From NCBI RefSeq assembly GCF_003583365.1, contig NZ_QXED01000004.1, positions 620,001 to 684,000 of the forward strand: a stretch of DNA of 64,000 nt, given 5' to 3'. Under the pieces are notes generated by a model. That model saw only the letters and a program-made list of their open reading frames with translations, had not been told where the DNA came from and searched no databases. This document shows positions 42,141-51,623 of the stretch, piece after piece (position 1 is the stretch's first letter; the number at the start of each line of letters is the position of its first letter). Both the position numbers and the translations under genes were made by a program. The stretch is from Fibrisoma montanum. GTDB taxonomy: Bacteria > Bacteroidota > Bacteroidia > Cytophagales > Spirosomataceae.

Positions 42141-44168
42141 ATGGCAAAAAAGAAGCAACCTGCCGGTCCAGTCAGACCGGTCGCGCCAAAGCCCGCTTTG
42201 ACCCCCTCCGCTACACAGACCCGGCCGGTTCGTTCGGCGGAGGCCGTGCGTACGCCCCCCCGCCCTACCTCTCCCAAACCGCAGGTAGCGTCTGCTGCCC
42301 CCGAGCTGCCCATTGCCGTGCGGGCCGTTACGTGGTGGCCGTCGATTGTACTGGCGCTGCTTGGCTTTGCGTTGTATATCAACACGTTCGGCCATGGCTA
42401 CGTCCTTGACGACATTGCGGCCATCAGCCAGAACCTGTTCGTAAAAAAAGGGATCGCGGGCATTCCTGACCTGCTCCGCACGGAGTTCTGGCACTTCAGC
42501 AATATTTCGCTGGGTTACTATCGGCCGTTGTCGCTGATCACGTTTGCGCTGGAGCAGGAGTATTTCAAGGATAGCCCGAACATCAGTCACATAATCAATG
42601 CGGTTTTATATGCCCTGACGGGGCTGGTTATCGGCGTGCTGCTGCAAAAGTGGTTGCCTAAGCAAACCATTACCGCTTTCCTGATTGGGCTGGTGTTCAT
42701 CGCGCACCCCATCCACACCGAAATTGTAGCCAATATCAAGGGCCGCGACGAACTGCTGAGCTTCCTGTTTATTTCGCTCATGCTGCTGGCGCACTGGCGC
42801 TACCTGGAAACCAAGCACTGGGGCTGGATTTTTGCGGCCTGTGTGTCGCTCTACATGGCGTTCCTGTCGAAAGAATCGTCGATTGTCAGTCTGGGATTGA
42901 TCCCGGCCATGCAGTACTGGTTTGCCCGCCGGAGTGTATGGCAGTCGCTGGCGAGCCTGTGGCCGTTCCTGATTGTGGCGGCTTTGTTCTTCTACCAGAA
43001 AAAACTGATGATCGGTACGCTGAGTGGTAAGCCGCCGGTCGACTGGGCCAACTACCCCTACGCCATTGAGAAGACCGAGAAATCGACTACGTTCAAGTTT
43101 TTCATGTACTATATCCGGCTGCTGTTCCTGCCGCATCCGCTGGTGTACGATTATTCTTACAACGTAATACCCTCCGGTGGGAAAGGCGATATGCTGTCGT
43201 GGGCCGGCTTTTTCTCACTGGTAGCGCTGGCCTGGTTGACCATCAAAGGCTTCATCAGGCGGACGCTCTGGGGGTTTGGCCTGTTCTGGTTCTTCGTAAC
43301 CATGGCACCCGGGCTTGGCTTTATTCTGTTCCGTGGTGGTATTCTGGCCGAACGGTTTCTGTACGCGGCCGTAATGGGCTTTGGGTTTGTGGTGATCTGG
43401 GGACTACAGAAACTGCTGGTACGTGACCGGCCACAGACAGCCGACATAGCCACCGCTGACGCAGCAGCTACGGGAAGCCAGCGCAGTATGCTGGTTCAGT
43501 ATGCCCCGCTGCTGGCCCTGATGGCCGTCGTAACGGGCCTGTACTCGTTCAAAACCGTTGACCGCAACAAGGACTGGGTAAGCAACTTCGTGCTGTTCAA
43601 TTCGGCCCTGCCCTATGCGCCCAACAGCTGCCAGGTGCAGCGGCACGTAGCCAATGAGTGGATTGAAAAAGGGCTGAAGAGCCGGGTGCAGATTGATACG
43701 CTGCAACGGCGGCTGCAAACCAAACGTATTCCCGCCGATTCGGTTGCTACGGCTCAGGTAAATATCCAGTTCGAGGACAAAGAGGCCAACCGTTACGGCC
43801 GCCTGGCGCTGAACCACCTGCAGCAGTCGACGCAGATTTATCCAAACTTCGGCGAGGCTTACTTCTCGATGGCGTACGTTTTTCAGAAGATCATTCCGAA
43901 TGTCGATTCGGCCAAGTACTACTACAAACAAACCATCCGGGCGGCTTCGGCCTATGCACCGGCTTACAATAACCTGGGCGTAATCTACCAGAATGAGGGC
44001 CTGATGCAAAACGACCGCCGGAAGCTCGAACTGGCATCGTATTACTACAATCAGTCGATGATCGTAAACCCGGCCTATCAGGATGGACGCAACAACTGGG
44101 CAAACCTGAATCGGAGTTTTGGCCTGGATGTAAGGGCATTACCGGATAGTATCCTGAGAAAGTATTGA
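42141..44168 (+). CDS. TMTC-like membrane glycosyltransferase with C-terminal TPRs
   Basis: A 675-residue protein. A basic, Pro-rich cytosolic N terminus (1-55) is followed by a GT-C-type membrane domain with about 9-11 helices; an Asp pair in GYVLDDIAAIS (near residue 92) sits where the catalytic acidic residues of GT-C enzymes occur. Further features are AHPIHTEIVANIKGRDE, FLSKESS and a long loop. Residues about 560-660 form two TPRs (FGEAYFSMAYVFQK, APAYNNLGVIYQNEG). Architecture parallels eukaryotic TMTC O-mannosyltransferases, so protein O-glycosylation is a reasonable inference. It ends in a strong terminator. Confidence 0.78.
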   Translation: MAKKKQPAGPVRPVAPKPALTPSATQTRPVRSAEAVRTPPRPTSPKPQVASAAPELPIAVRAVTWWPSIVLALLGFALYINTFGHGYVLDDIAAISQNLFVKKGIAGIPDLLRTEFWHFSNISLGYYRPLSLITFALEQEYFKDSPNISHIINAVLYALTGLVIGVLLQKWLPKQTITAFLIGLVFIAHPIHTEIVANIKGRDELLSFLFISLMLLAHWRYLETKHWGWIFAACVSLYMAFLSKESSIVSLGLIPAMQYWFARRSVWQSLASLWPFLIVAALFFYQKKLMIGTLSGKPPVDWANYPYAIEKTEKSTTFKFFMYYIRLLFLPHPLVYDYSYNVIPSGGKGDMLSWAGFFSLVALAWLTIKGFIRRTLWGFGLFWFFVTMAPGLGFILFRGGILAERFLYAAVMGFGFVVIWGLQKLLVRDRPQTADIATADAAATGSQRSMLVQYAPLLALMAVVTGLYSFKTVDRNKDWVSNFVLFNSALPYAPNSCQVQRHVANEWIEKGLKSRVQIDTLQRRLQTKRIPADSVATAQVNIQFEDKEANRYGRLALNHLQQSTQIYPNFGEAYFSMAYVFQKIIPNVDSAKYYYKQTIRAASAYAPAYNNLGVIYQNEGLMQNDRRKLELASYYYNQSMIVNPAYQDGRNNWANLNRSFGLDVRALPDSILRKY

Positions 44169-44184
44169 TTTGTTACCCGCCTTC

Positions 44185-44220
44185 AAGCCCCTGTTCAAAC
44201 GTTTGAACAGGGGCTTTTTT
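44185..44220 (+). terminator. Terminator of the TMTC-like gene
   Basis: A perfect 32-base palindrome (44185-44216) followed by T residues to 44220, 17 bases after the stop. Confidence 0.9.
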
Positions 44221-44519
44221 GTATGGTCAAAAATTGACTTTGTTTAACTTAGAGTTCTTCTATTGCACGATTTTGTCAAAAGTTATCATAAACAAATAGA
44301 AAATGATCGTATGGTTATATTGCTGATAATCAATACGTAGAGCCTGTTAATATTGTGGTGGGTATAAAATATATTATACAATACCTATGTGTATTATGAA
44401 AATTTTAATAAGGTGTATGGCCTGCTCATACTCATCTGTTTGATCGATGTAACAGGAGGGGTAACAAGCTGTTTTCATGCGGAAAATCAAATCTATGAGA
44501 CCGTTTAATAACAGCACGT
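44221..44519. other. AT-rich intergenic region before the lipase-like gene
   Basis: About 300 bases of clearly lower GC than the genes around it. No gene, RNA or consensus promoter could be supported. Confidence 0.5.
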
Positions 44520-45698
44520 ATGAAATTCTGCTCAACGTTTACCTCGTTAGGTATTGGCCTGCTTGTTGGGTCAATCATTTTATCCGGTTGTGAACAGCCG
44601 GCCGCTGAGATAAGCACATCGGTGGGTAAAGGCGCTCGTATTGAGGCTACCAACACGCTCATATCAGCAACATTGATCGGGGGGTATAACACCTCGGCGA
44701 CAGGAGCTTATGACGTTAAGGCGTACCGACTCGTGTACAAAACCACTAACGTAGACGGCTCGCCAATTCAGGCTTCGGGTTTGCTGCTGGTACCGGATAA
44801 AACCACTCCCTCGCCATTAATAAGTCTTCAGCATTATACCATTGAAGTCGATCGGCAGGCACCTTCCTATTACATTTCCGGAACAGAGGGGTATACAGTT
44901 GGCAATCGGTTTGCGACGAGGGGGGCTATCGTAGCGGCTGCTGACTACATTGGCTACGGCGCTTCCCGAAACGTACCGCATATTTATGAACACCGGAGTA
45001 GTCTGGCATCGGCCAGTCTGGATATGCTCAGGGCAGCCCGGCAGTTTCTGGCTCAAAAGAACGTGAATTGGGATAGCCGCCTGTTTCTGGAAGGCTATTC
45101 CGAGGGTGGGTTTGCGACGATGGCTTTGCAGAAAAAACTGGAAGAAGACGTACCCGCCGAGTTTAACCTGGTTGCGTCGAGTGTAGGGGCCGGTGGCTAT
45201 GATAAGCCGGCATTCATGAAGTACATCATTAACAACAAGACCAGCGGCAATGCCGACTATAACGGTAATTACATCTGGGCGCTACTGACGTACGATAAAG
45301 TATATGGACTAAACCGGCCGATGTCGTACTACTTTAAAGAGCCGTATGCAACCCAGATTGCTCAGAAGGGCAAAGACGCAACAATCAGCGTTAGTCTGCA
45401 CCTGGCCCTCACCGATTCGTTCCGTCGGGCGGTTAATGATGGCACGGATACAGAGTTTTTAAGCGCGGTGGAGGATAATGATATACATGACTGGAAGCCG
45501 CGGGTTCCCACCCGGCTTTACCATGGCGATGCCGATCAGCTTGTCTTCTATTTCAACTCTAAAAACGCGTATGACGCCATGCAGCTCCGGCAGGCACCGG
45601 CCGTCGGCCTGATTACCTTGCGGGGCAAGAACCATAACAATGCAATGACCGATTTCATCATCGGCACCGAAATGTTCTTCGCTCAGGTATTAAACTAA
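44520..45698 (+). CDS. Alpha/beta hydrolase lipoprotein (lipase/esterase-like)
   Basis: A 392-residue exported lipoprotein: leader ending SIILSGC with Cys24 as the lipidation site. The alpha/beta-hydrolase fold shows nucleophile Ser194 in GYSEGG, the acid in HGDADQLV (near residue 337) and His in GKNHNNA (near residue 372). The domain resembles secretory lipase/esterase families (LIP-like or DUF-type dienelactone-related enzymes). Substrate unknown. It is convergent with the DUF2278 gene across a shared hairpin. Confidence 0.85.
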   Translation: MKFCSTFTSLGIGLLVGSIILSGCEQPAAEISTSVGKGARIEATNTLISATLIGGYNTSATGAYDVKAYRLVYKTTNVDGSPIQASGLLLVPDKTTPSPLISLQHYTIEVDRQAPSYYISGTEGYTVGNRFATRGAIVAAADYIGYGASRNVPHIYEHRSSLASASLDMLRAARQFLAQKNVNWDSRLFLEGYSEGGFATMALQKKLEEDVPAEFNLVASSVGAGGYDKPAFMKYIINNKTSGNADYNGNYIWALLTYDKVYGLNRPMSYYFKEPYATQIAQKGKDATISVSLHLALTDSFRRAVNDGTDTEFLSAVEDNDIHDWKPRVPTRLYHGDADQLVFYFNSKNAYDAMQLRQAPAVGLITLRGKNHNNAMTDFIIGTEMFFAQVLN

Positions 45699-45709
45699 GG
45701 TCTTAAAAG

Positions 45710-45760
45710 CAGGAACGGTGCCCGGCTCAAACATCGGAATTGAGCCGGGCACCGTTCCTG
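45710..45760. terminator. Bidirectional hairpin between convergent genes
   Basis: A perfect 21-bp stem (45710-45730 with 45740-45760), 9-base loop, centred between stops at 45698 and 45771. Very stable but without strong T runs. Confidence 0.8.
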
Positions 45761-45770
45761 AGCAGGTGTC

Positions 45771-46778
45771 TTAAAAAATAAGCCATTGACCCGACGCCCG
45801 GGCATCCTGTTCGGTGTAGTTCACCCCGTGAATTTTCAGGCCGTTTTCATCAATCAGCGTAATCAGACCACCGCGGTTCGAAAGCTGGGCATTGCGTCCG
45901 GAGAGCGTAATGGTTTTCGTTTCGCCGGAAGCCAGCGTGCCGGAGAGCGTTTCTTTTTTCTCGGCGCTGTCCAGTATTCCCCAGCCGTTGAGGCTGATCG
46001 TGTCGGGCAGCGGATTGAACAGTAAAATCTTTTCAAGACCAGGGTCGTTGCCGATTGGATTGATCAGCGCAGCCAGCATCCGGATGCCCTTACGTACTTC
46101 GGGTAAGTTGGGCTGGTCAAACGGAATCGGGTGGCCGGTCAGGTCGTCGGTGTGAACACTCTGGCTCTGAAACTTGAGAAAGTAGCCTACCCAGTTATTT
46201 TCCGGTTCAAAGTGAATCAGGAAGCCGCCATCCTGCCACACGCCGTTTTGCCACGCATGGGGGCCGGGATTCGGATTGCCCTGGTTCATGTGAATATCGT
46301 GAATACCCCGACCCGGCAGAAAGCTAAAATACTGGTCAGGCCGATCGTTTTCCGGTCCCCAGGTTTCGCCAAAAGCATACAACGTGGCTTCGCGACGTAG
46401 CGCCCGGTCGATGTAGAAATTAATCTTATCGTTGAGGTCGTTGTCTGGCCCCTCCTGAAAGCGCGGAATAACCGCCATCTGATTAATGTCGAACAGGTTT
46501 CCGCGAATGAAATCCAGCGCCTGCCCGTCGGGTTGCTGGGCTACTTCGGTGAAGCCAACGGGCAGTGACTTAACCTGCGACGTAATGGGATGCTGAAAAT
46601 TTTCCGCTAAGAAGAACTGAAGATCGCGGTTATTGGTCGACTGTGAATACACGTTGATGGCGATTCGGTACGACACACCGGCCGCGTCGATCAGTACGTG
46701 AAAATGGTTGCTGCTGGCACCGCCAGGTTTCGCGCCGACAACTTTACCTTTCAGAACACCGTAATTCTTGAGTGGCAT
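45771..46778 (-). CDS. DUF2278 (YukJ) family protein with C-terminal beta-sandwich
   Basis: A 335-residue protein started at 46778 because MPLKNYGVLKGKVV is the typical family beginning; an ATG at 46808 is in frame. The DUF2278 domain spans about residues 1-215 and contains GRGIHDIHMNQGN, a conserved His/Asn-rich motif. The remaining 100 residues look like a lamin-tail-type beta-sandwich (LNGWGILDSAEKKETL, LIDENGLKIHGVNYT). B. subtilis YukJ has no known function. No signal peptide, so cytoplasmic. Confidence 0.83.
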   Translation of the reverse strand: MPLKNYGVLKGKVVGAKPGGASSNHFHVLIDAAGVSYRIAINVYSQSTNNRDLQFFLAENFQHPITSQVKSLPVGFTEVAQQPDGQALDFIRGNLFDINQMAVIPRFQEGPDNDLNDKINFYIDRALRREATLYAFGETWGPENDRPDQYFSFLPGRGIHDIHMNQGNPNPGPHAWQNGVWQDGGFLIHFEPENNWVGYFLKFQSQSVHTDDLTGHPIPFDQPNLPEVRKGIRMLAALINPIGNDPGLEKILLFNPLPDTISLNGWGILDSAEKKETLSGTLASGETKTITLSGRNAQLSNRGGLITLIDENGLKIHGVNYTEQDARASGQWLIF

Positions 46779-46814
46779 AAAACGGGGATTGCGTTGGGCG
46801 GGAAACATACAAGA

Positions 46815-46840
46815 AAAGTCCGCCTGAATAAGCGGACTTT
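46815..46840 (-). terminator. Terminator of the Rossmann oxidoreductase gene
   Basis: A 9-bp perfect stem (46815-46823 with 46832-46840) with an 8-base loop; leftward reading continues TTTTCTT. It lies 58 bases past the stop at 46898. Confidence 0.65.
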
Positions 46841-46897
46841 GAGGGAATGGCTGTTAAGTTTATGTTACCAGACTTACCCCAAACAACCTGGTGCTTC

Positions 46898-47524
46898 TTA
46901 GACAGACGCAAGGGCTTTGCGGGCCTCTGCGCCCGTAACAGACTTGTTGTAGATGGGGGTATCCGGTTGTTGCCGCCGACCTCCGTCGCGTAGTGAACCG
47001 GTATCGACCGGAGCAAACCCAATTTCCCGGATCAGGTCAGAAACGATCTTTTTCGCATCAACATCGTCGCCGGCGACGAAGATGGCCCGACGCTGGTCTT
47101 CAGGTTTGGAAACATCGCCTTGCTCGGCCAGGTGCTTGTACCAGATCGTATTGAACGCTTTCACAAGCCGGGCGCCGGGCAGCCGTTTGGCGGTTTCTTC
47201 ACTTGCCGTCGAATCGCCGAGATCATACAGCCCGAAGCCGGGGCGGTAGTGGTTCATGGCGTCAATAACAATTTTGCCGGTAACTGTTTCGGGAGTTGGT
47301 AAGGCCTCCGGTTTGCTCCACGGTACGGCCAGCAGCACTACGTCGCCAAAGGCCGCTGCTTCCTCAACAGTGCCAGCCTGCGCCTTTTCACCTAGCTCGG
47401 TCACTACACCGCGTAATGATTCCGGCCCGCGGGAGTTGCTAAGCGTAACGTCGTGGCCAGCCTGAACAAATAAACGGGCGGCCGTATGGCCGATATTTCC
47501 GGCACCAATGATTCCAATTTTCAT
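46898..47524 (-). CDS. NADP-dependent oxidoreductase (F420 reductase-like fold)
   Basis: A 208-residue Rossmann protein: GAGNIG (residues 7-12), then LSNSRGPESL with the Ser/Arg pair that binds the NADP phosphate, VLLAVPWS, DAMNHY and VKAFNTI. These fit the family named after NADPH:F420 oxidoreductase; in non-F420 bacteria its members are NADP-dependent reductases of unknown substrate. No F420 biosynthesis gene is nearby. Full length, monocistronic. Confidence 0.85.
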   Translation of the reverse strand: MKIGIIGAGNIGHTAARLFVQAGHDVTLSNSRGPESLRGVVTELGEKAQAGTVEEAAAFGDVVLLAVPWSKPEALPTPETVTGKIVIDAMNHYRPGFGLYDLGDSTASEETAKRLPGARLVKAFNTIWYKHLAEQGDVSKPEDQRRAIFVAGDDVDAKKIVSDLIREIGFAPVDTGSLRDGGRRQQPDTPIYNKSVTGAEARKALASV

Positions 47525-47717
47525 GAGTCAGTCGGGTGAATGGTTCGGCAGGATAACAAAAGCCCGTTTGCAAAAAGTGCGCTTTGGCGTACTTTCCCAT
47601 GAACCGGTGAATCTGTTCGCCCGGCGGTTGATGATCAAATGCGCAACTGGCGCATCGGAAGGCCCGCAATCAATACGTCATAGCTGATGTATTCCCGTCA
47701 GTGAAGATACGAACAAG

Positions 47718-49862
47718 TCAATTTCCCTGATACGGCGTACCAATCAACTCATTCAGGATCTTCTGGGCCGCAATGGAAATTACCGTCCCCGGCCCGAAAA
47801 CCCCTTTCACGCCCGCATCGTAGAGATATTGGTAGTCCTGCGCCGGGATTACACCGCCGGCAATGACCATAATGTCCTCGCGACCAATCGTCTTCAACTC
47901 GTCAATCAACTGAGGCACCAGCGTCTTGTGCCCGGCAGCCAGGCTCGATACGCCGACAATATGCACGTCGTTTTCGGCAGCCTGGCGGGCTACTTCCTCG
48001 GGGGTCTGGAACAAGGGCCCCATGTCTACGTCGAAGCCGAGGTCCGCAAAACTGGTCGCGATGACTTTAGCGCCCCGGTCATGACCGTCCTGCCCCATTT
48101 TGGCAACCAGAATCCGTGGCCGGCGTCCTTCTAGTTCGGCAAACTGATCGGACAGTTCGCGGGCGAGCCGGAAGTTCTCGTCGTCGGAAACCTCGGCGGA
48201 GTAAATGCCGGATATGGCCCGGATGGTGGCCTTGTGGCGGCCGAATGCTTTTTCCATGGCATCGGAGATTTCGCCCAGCGTAGCGCGGTGACGAGCCGCG
48301 TCGATGGCTAATGCCAGTAAGTTTCCTTCGCCGGTTTGGGCGCTCCGGGTCAGGGCCTCCAGAGCCGCCTGTACGTCGCTCCCGAGCCGCCGGGCTTTGA
48401 TTTCCTGCAGGCGTTTAATCTGGTTGTCGCGGACGGCCTGGTTGTCGACTTCGAGCAATTCGATCTCTTTTTCCGACTCGGGGCGGTAGCGGTTTACGCC
48501 CACAATCACGTCCTTCCCCGCGTCGATGCGGGCCTGTTTGCGGGCGGCTGCTTCTTCGATACGTAGCTTGGGTAAGCCGGTGTCGATGGCTTTGGTCATA
48601 CCGCCGAGCTGTTCAACTTCTTCAATCAGCGCCCAGGCTTTTTCAGTTAACTCTTTAGTCAGCGATTCGACGTAGTACGAGCCGCCCCAGGGGTCAACAA
48701 CTCGGGTAACGTCGGTTTCGTGTTGCAGATAAAGCTGCGTGTTCCGGGCAATCCGGGCCGAAAAATCGGTGGGCAGGGCGATGGCTTCGTCCAGCGAGTT
48801 GGTGTGCAGACTCTGCGTATGGCCCAGCACGGCCGCCAACGCTTCGATGGTGGTGCGGGCCACGTTATTGAACGGGTCCTGCTCGGTCAGGCTATAGCCG
48901 GACGTTTGGCAGTGGGTCCGCAGCGCCAGCGACTTCGGATTTTTTGGTTCGAAGCGATTGACAATCTTCGCCCACAGGAGCCGTCCGGCCCGTAGCTTGG
49001 CAATCTCCATGAAGTGGTTCATGCCGATTCCCCAGAAGAACGATAAACGCGGAGCGAAATCGTCAATACTCATACCGGCGCGTAGACCCGTACGGATGTA
49101 TTCAAGCCCGTCGGCCAGCGTATAGGCGAGTTCCAGTTGAGCCGGTGCCCCCGCTTCGTGCATGTGGTAGCCGCTGATGCTGATCGAGTTGAACTTCGGC
49201 ATGTGCTTCGCCGTATAGGCAAAAATGTCGCCGATGATGCGCATCGATGGTTCGGGCGGGTAGATGTACGTGTTCCGCACCATAAACTCCTTCAGAATAT
49301 CGTTCTGGATCGTGCCCGACAACTTCGCCGGCTTCACACCCTGCTCTTCGGCCGCAACGATGTAAAACGCCATAACCGGAATAACCGCCCCGTTCATGGT
49401 CATGCTGACCGACATCTGATCGAGCGGAATCTGGTCGAACAGAATCTTCATGTCCTCAACCGAGTCGATGGCCACGCCCGCCTTTCCGACGTCGCCTACC
49501 ACACGAGGGTGGTCAGAATCGTAGCCTCTGTGAGTGGCTAAATCAAACGCAACAGATAAGCCTTTCTGGCCGGCCGCGAGGTTACGCCGGTAAAAAGCGT
49601 TGGATTCTTCCGCCGTCGAAAAGCCCGCGTATTGCCGGACGGTCCACGGCTGGCGGACGTACATCGAACTGTAGGGACCGCGCAGATACGGTGGAATCCC
49701 GGCCGCGTAGTGCAGATGTTCGGCGTTTTGTACGTCGGCGACGGTGAAGCGGGGTTTCAGCTTGATACCCTCGGCCGTAGTGAAGGGCTTTGATGCTCCA
49801 TTCAGATGAGGCTGGAGGTGCGCCGGGTTAGAGTCAGTTATGTTGGTGAAGTTGGGTTTCAT
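47718..49862 (-). CDS. mutB: Methylmalonyl-CoA mutase large (catalytic) subunit
   Basis: A 714-residue adenosylcobalamin enzyme that interconverts methylmalonyl-CoA and succinyl-CoA. The N-terminal TIM barrel includes [38 protein letters not shown] and [19 protein letters not shown]. The C-terminal B12-binding domain has [13 protein letters not shown] with the lower axial ligand His594, [12 protein letters not shown] and GGVIPAQDY. Its partner, the small subunit gene, lies 1.8 kb upstream in the same direction, with a subtilase gene on the opposite strand between them. Confidence 0.96.
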   Translation of the reverse strand: MKPNFTNITDSNPAHLQPHLNGASKPFTTAEGIKLKPRFTVADVQNAEHLHYAAGIPPYLRGPYSSMYVRQPWTVRQYAGFSTAEESNAFYRRNLAAGQKGLSVAFDLATHRGYDSDHPRVVGDVGKAGVAIDSVEDMKILFDQIPLDQMSVSMTMNGAVIPVMAFYIVAAEEQGVKPAKLSGTIQNDILKEFMVRNTYIYPPEPSMRIIGDIFAYTAKHMPKFNSISISGYHMHEAGAPAQLELAYTLADGLEYIRTGLRAGMSIDDFAPRLSFFWGIGMNHFMEIAKLRAGRLLWAKIVNRFEPKNPKSLALRTHCQTSGYSLTEQDPFNNVARTTIEALAAVLGHTQSLHTNSLDEAIALPTDFSARIARNTQLYLQHETDVTRVVDPWGGSYYVESLTKELTEKAWALIEEVEQLGGMTKAIDTGLPKLRIEEAAARKQARIDAGKDVIVGVNRYRPESEKEIELLEVDNQAVRDNQIKRLQEIKARRLGSDVQAALEALTRSAQTGEGNLLALAIDAARHRATLGEISDAMEKAFGRHKATIRAISGIYSAEVSDDENFRLARELSDQFAELEGRRPRILVAKMGQDGHDRGAKVIATSFADLGFDVDMGPLFQTPEEVARQAAENDVHIVGVSSLAAGHKTLVPQLIDELKTIGREDIMVIAGGVIPAQDYQYLYDAGVKGVFGPGTVISIAAQKILNELIGTPYQGN

Positions 49863-50070
49863 GCGAAAATATCGTACGGCGAAAGTACAACTTTCCAGGT
49901 GTATAATGCTCGTTTTGGCGGGGTCGTTTACCCAGAGGCCCTGGACGAAAGCCTGGTAAATCGAAACGTCTGGTTTTTTAAATGTATTTTACTTTATAGA
50001 GTAGAAAGTCTAAGGCGGTTTCTTATATGCAAAGTTGTCAAATTATTCATCTTTGTCACTACTTCAACAA

Positions 50071-51552
50071 ATGCCCAACCTATTTCCCAAAACATTATTG
50101 ACCTTCGGCGCTTTATCCGCCTTATTTCTTGCCTGTTCAAAAGAAGATGCTTTGCAGCCAGTCGATCAGTTTGGTGGGCGGTCTGCTCGTGTTGGTAATC
50201 CTGAAACCAGCATTACGCTTCGTCGTGGTCAGTACATCATCATCGCCACGGGCGACCAACTACCAGCTGATTTCGAGAATGAAGTTAGTAAAATCAACGG
50301 TAAAGTTGGCCGTGTTATGAGTGAAATCGGCATAGCTACTGCTACGTCAGACGACCCAAAATTTGCGGATAAGGCAGGCCGCCTTGCTGGTGTCAGCTCA
50401 GTTATTCGCGATGCCGAAGCGCAGTGGATCGACCCACCGGCAGTGTACACTGATCAGGCTATTTTGGATAAAGTGACAGAACAGTCCGCAACTAATCCTG
50501 CAACCAACCCCTTTTTCCAGTTTCAGTGGGGTCACAAAGCCATTAGTGTTCCAGCAGCCTGGTCGGCGGGTTACCAGGGCGAAGGCGCTCGGGTGGCTGT
50601 ATTGGATGGTGGCTTTGATCTGGACCATCCCGATCTGGCCGGCAACATTGTGTACAGCAAGAGTTTTGTACCGGGCGAATCGGCTCAATATGCTCTTGGC
50701 GACGTTGGGAGCCATGGCACACATACTGCAGGTACGGTAGCCGCGCTTGACAACAACATTGGCGTAGTAGGGGTTGCGCCCAAAGCTAAGTTATTGCTAA
50801 TTAAAGTGCTGCGAGATAGCGGTTCAGGTTCGTTCTCCTGGCTAATTCAGGGAGTTCTGGATGCCGTGAATCAAAAAGCCGATGTTATCAATATGAGCTT
50901 AGGGGCGTTCTTGCTTCGTAATGGCAAGTACCTTGATGACAATGGAACACCCGCCGATCCATCAGACGACTTCATTGGGCATGACGCTAAAGGGACGCAG
51001 GAGCTGATCAACGCTTTAACCCGCGTTATGAATTATGCGAATTCACAGGGAGTTACTCTGATGGCTGCGGCAGGAAACGACGCGATTAACGGCAATAAAG
51101 ACGGCTCTGGTTTAAGTATTCCGGCTAACCTGCCGAACGTCATTTCTATTTCAGCCACGGGGCCGGCCGGTTGGTTTGCCAATCGGAACACGAATCTTGA
51201 TCGGTTTGCGTCATATTCAAATTATGGAACGCCCGACGTAACTTTTGCGGCTCCCGGGGGCGATTATTCACTGTATCCGAATACCAACTGGCAATACGAT
51301 ATGGTATTAAGCACAGGTAACAGTCCTGGTGCTGGTGGACAATATTACTTCTCTGCCGGTACTAGCATGGCGTGTCCACACGCTGCAGGTGTAGCCGCCC
51401 TGATCATCGGAAAAAACGGTGGACAGATGGATCCCTCTCGTGTCGAAGCGACGTTACGTGCATCGGCAGATGATCTCGGCAAAACAGGTCGTGATCCCTT
51501 GTACGGACATGGCCGCGTAAATGCGTACCGCGCTGTTTCGTCAGTTCAATAA
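50071..51552 (+). CDS. S8 family serine peptidase, lipoprotein
   Basis: A 493-residue exported subtilase. The start at 50071 gives the lipoprotein leader ending LSALFLAC (Cys22), followed by Ser-Lys-Glu-Asp. An inhibitor-I9-like propeptide spans about 48-120. The catalytic triad is Asp179 (VAVLDGGFDLDHPDL), His215 (GSHGTHTAGT) and Ser432 (AGTSMACPHAAG), with oxyanion Asn in AAAGND. No T9SS sorting domain. It is oriented against both mutase subunit genes and is somewhat more AT-rich than they are, which suggests insertion into a former mutA-mutB unit. Confidence 0.93.
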   Translation: MPNLFPKTLLTFGALSALFLACSKEDALQPVDQFGGRSARVGNPETSITLRRGQYIIIATGDQLPADFENEVSKINGKVGRVMSEIGIATATSDDPKFADKAGRLAGVSSVIRDAEAQWIDPPAVYTDQAILDKVTEQSATNPATNPFFQFQWGHKAISVPAAWSAGYQGEGARVAVLDGGFDLDHPDLAGNIVYSKSFVPGESAQYALGDVGSHGTHTAGTVAALDNNIGVVGVAPKAKLLLIKVLRDSGSGSFSWLIQGVLDAVNQKADVINMSLGAFLLRNGKYLDDNGTPADPSDDFIGHDAKGTQELINALTRVMNYANSQGVTLMAAAGNDAINGNKDGSGLSIPANLPNVISISATGPAGWFANRNTNLDRFASYSNYGTPDVTFAAPGGDYSLYPNTNWQYDMVLSTGNSPGAGGQYYFSAGTSMACPHAAGVAALIIGKNGGQMDPSRVEATLRASADDLGKTGRDPLYGHGRVNAYRAVSSVQ

Positions 51553-51570
51553 CGTTAGCTTATTCAGTAT

Positions 51571-51610
51571 ATACCCCAAAGGCGGCTTACTGAGCCGCCT
51601 TTGTGGGTAT
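51571..51610 (+). terminator. Terminator between the subtilase gene and mutA
   Basis: A 16-17-bp stem with a single bulge (51571-51586 with 51594-51610), 7-base loop, placed between the converging stops at 51552 and 51624. Confidence 0.7.
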
Positions 51611-51623
51611 AAGTGGTTTATGA

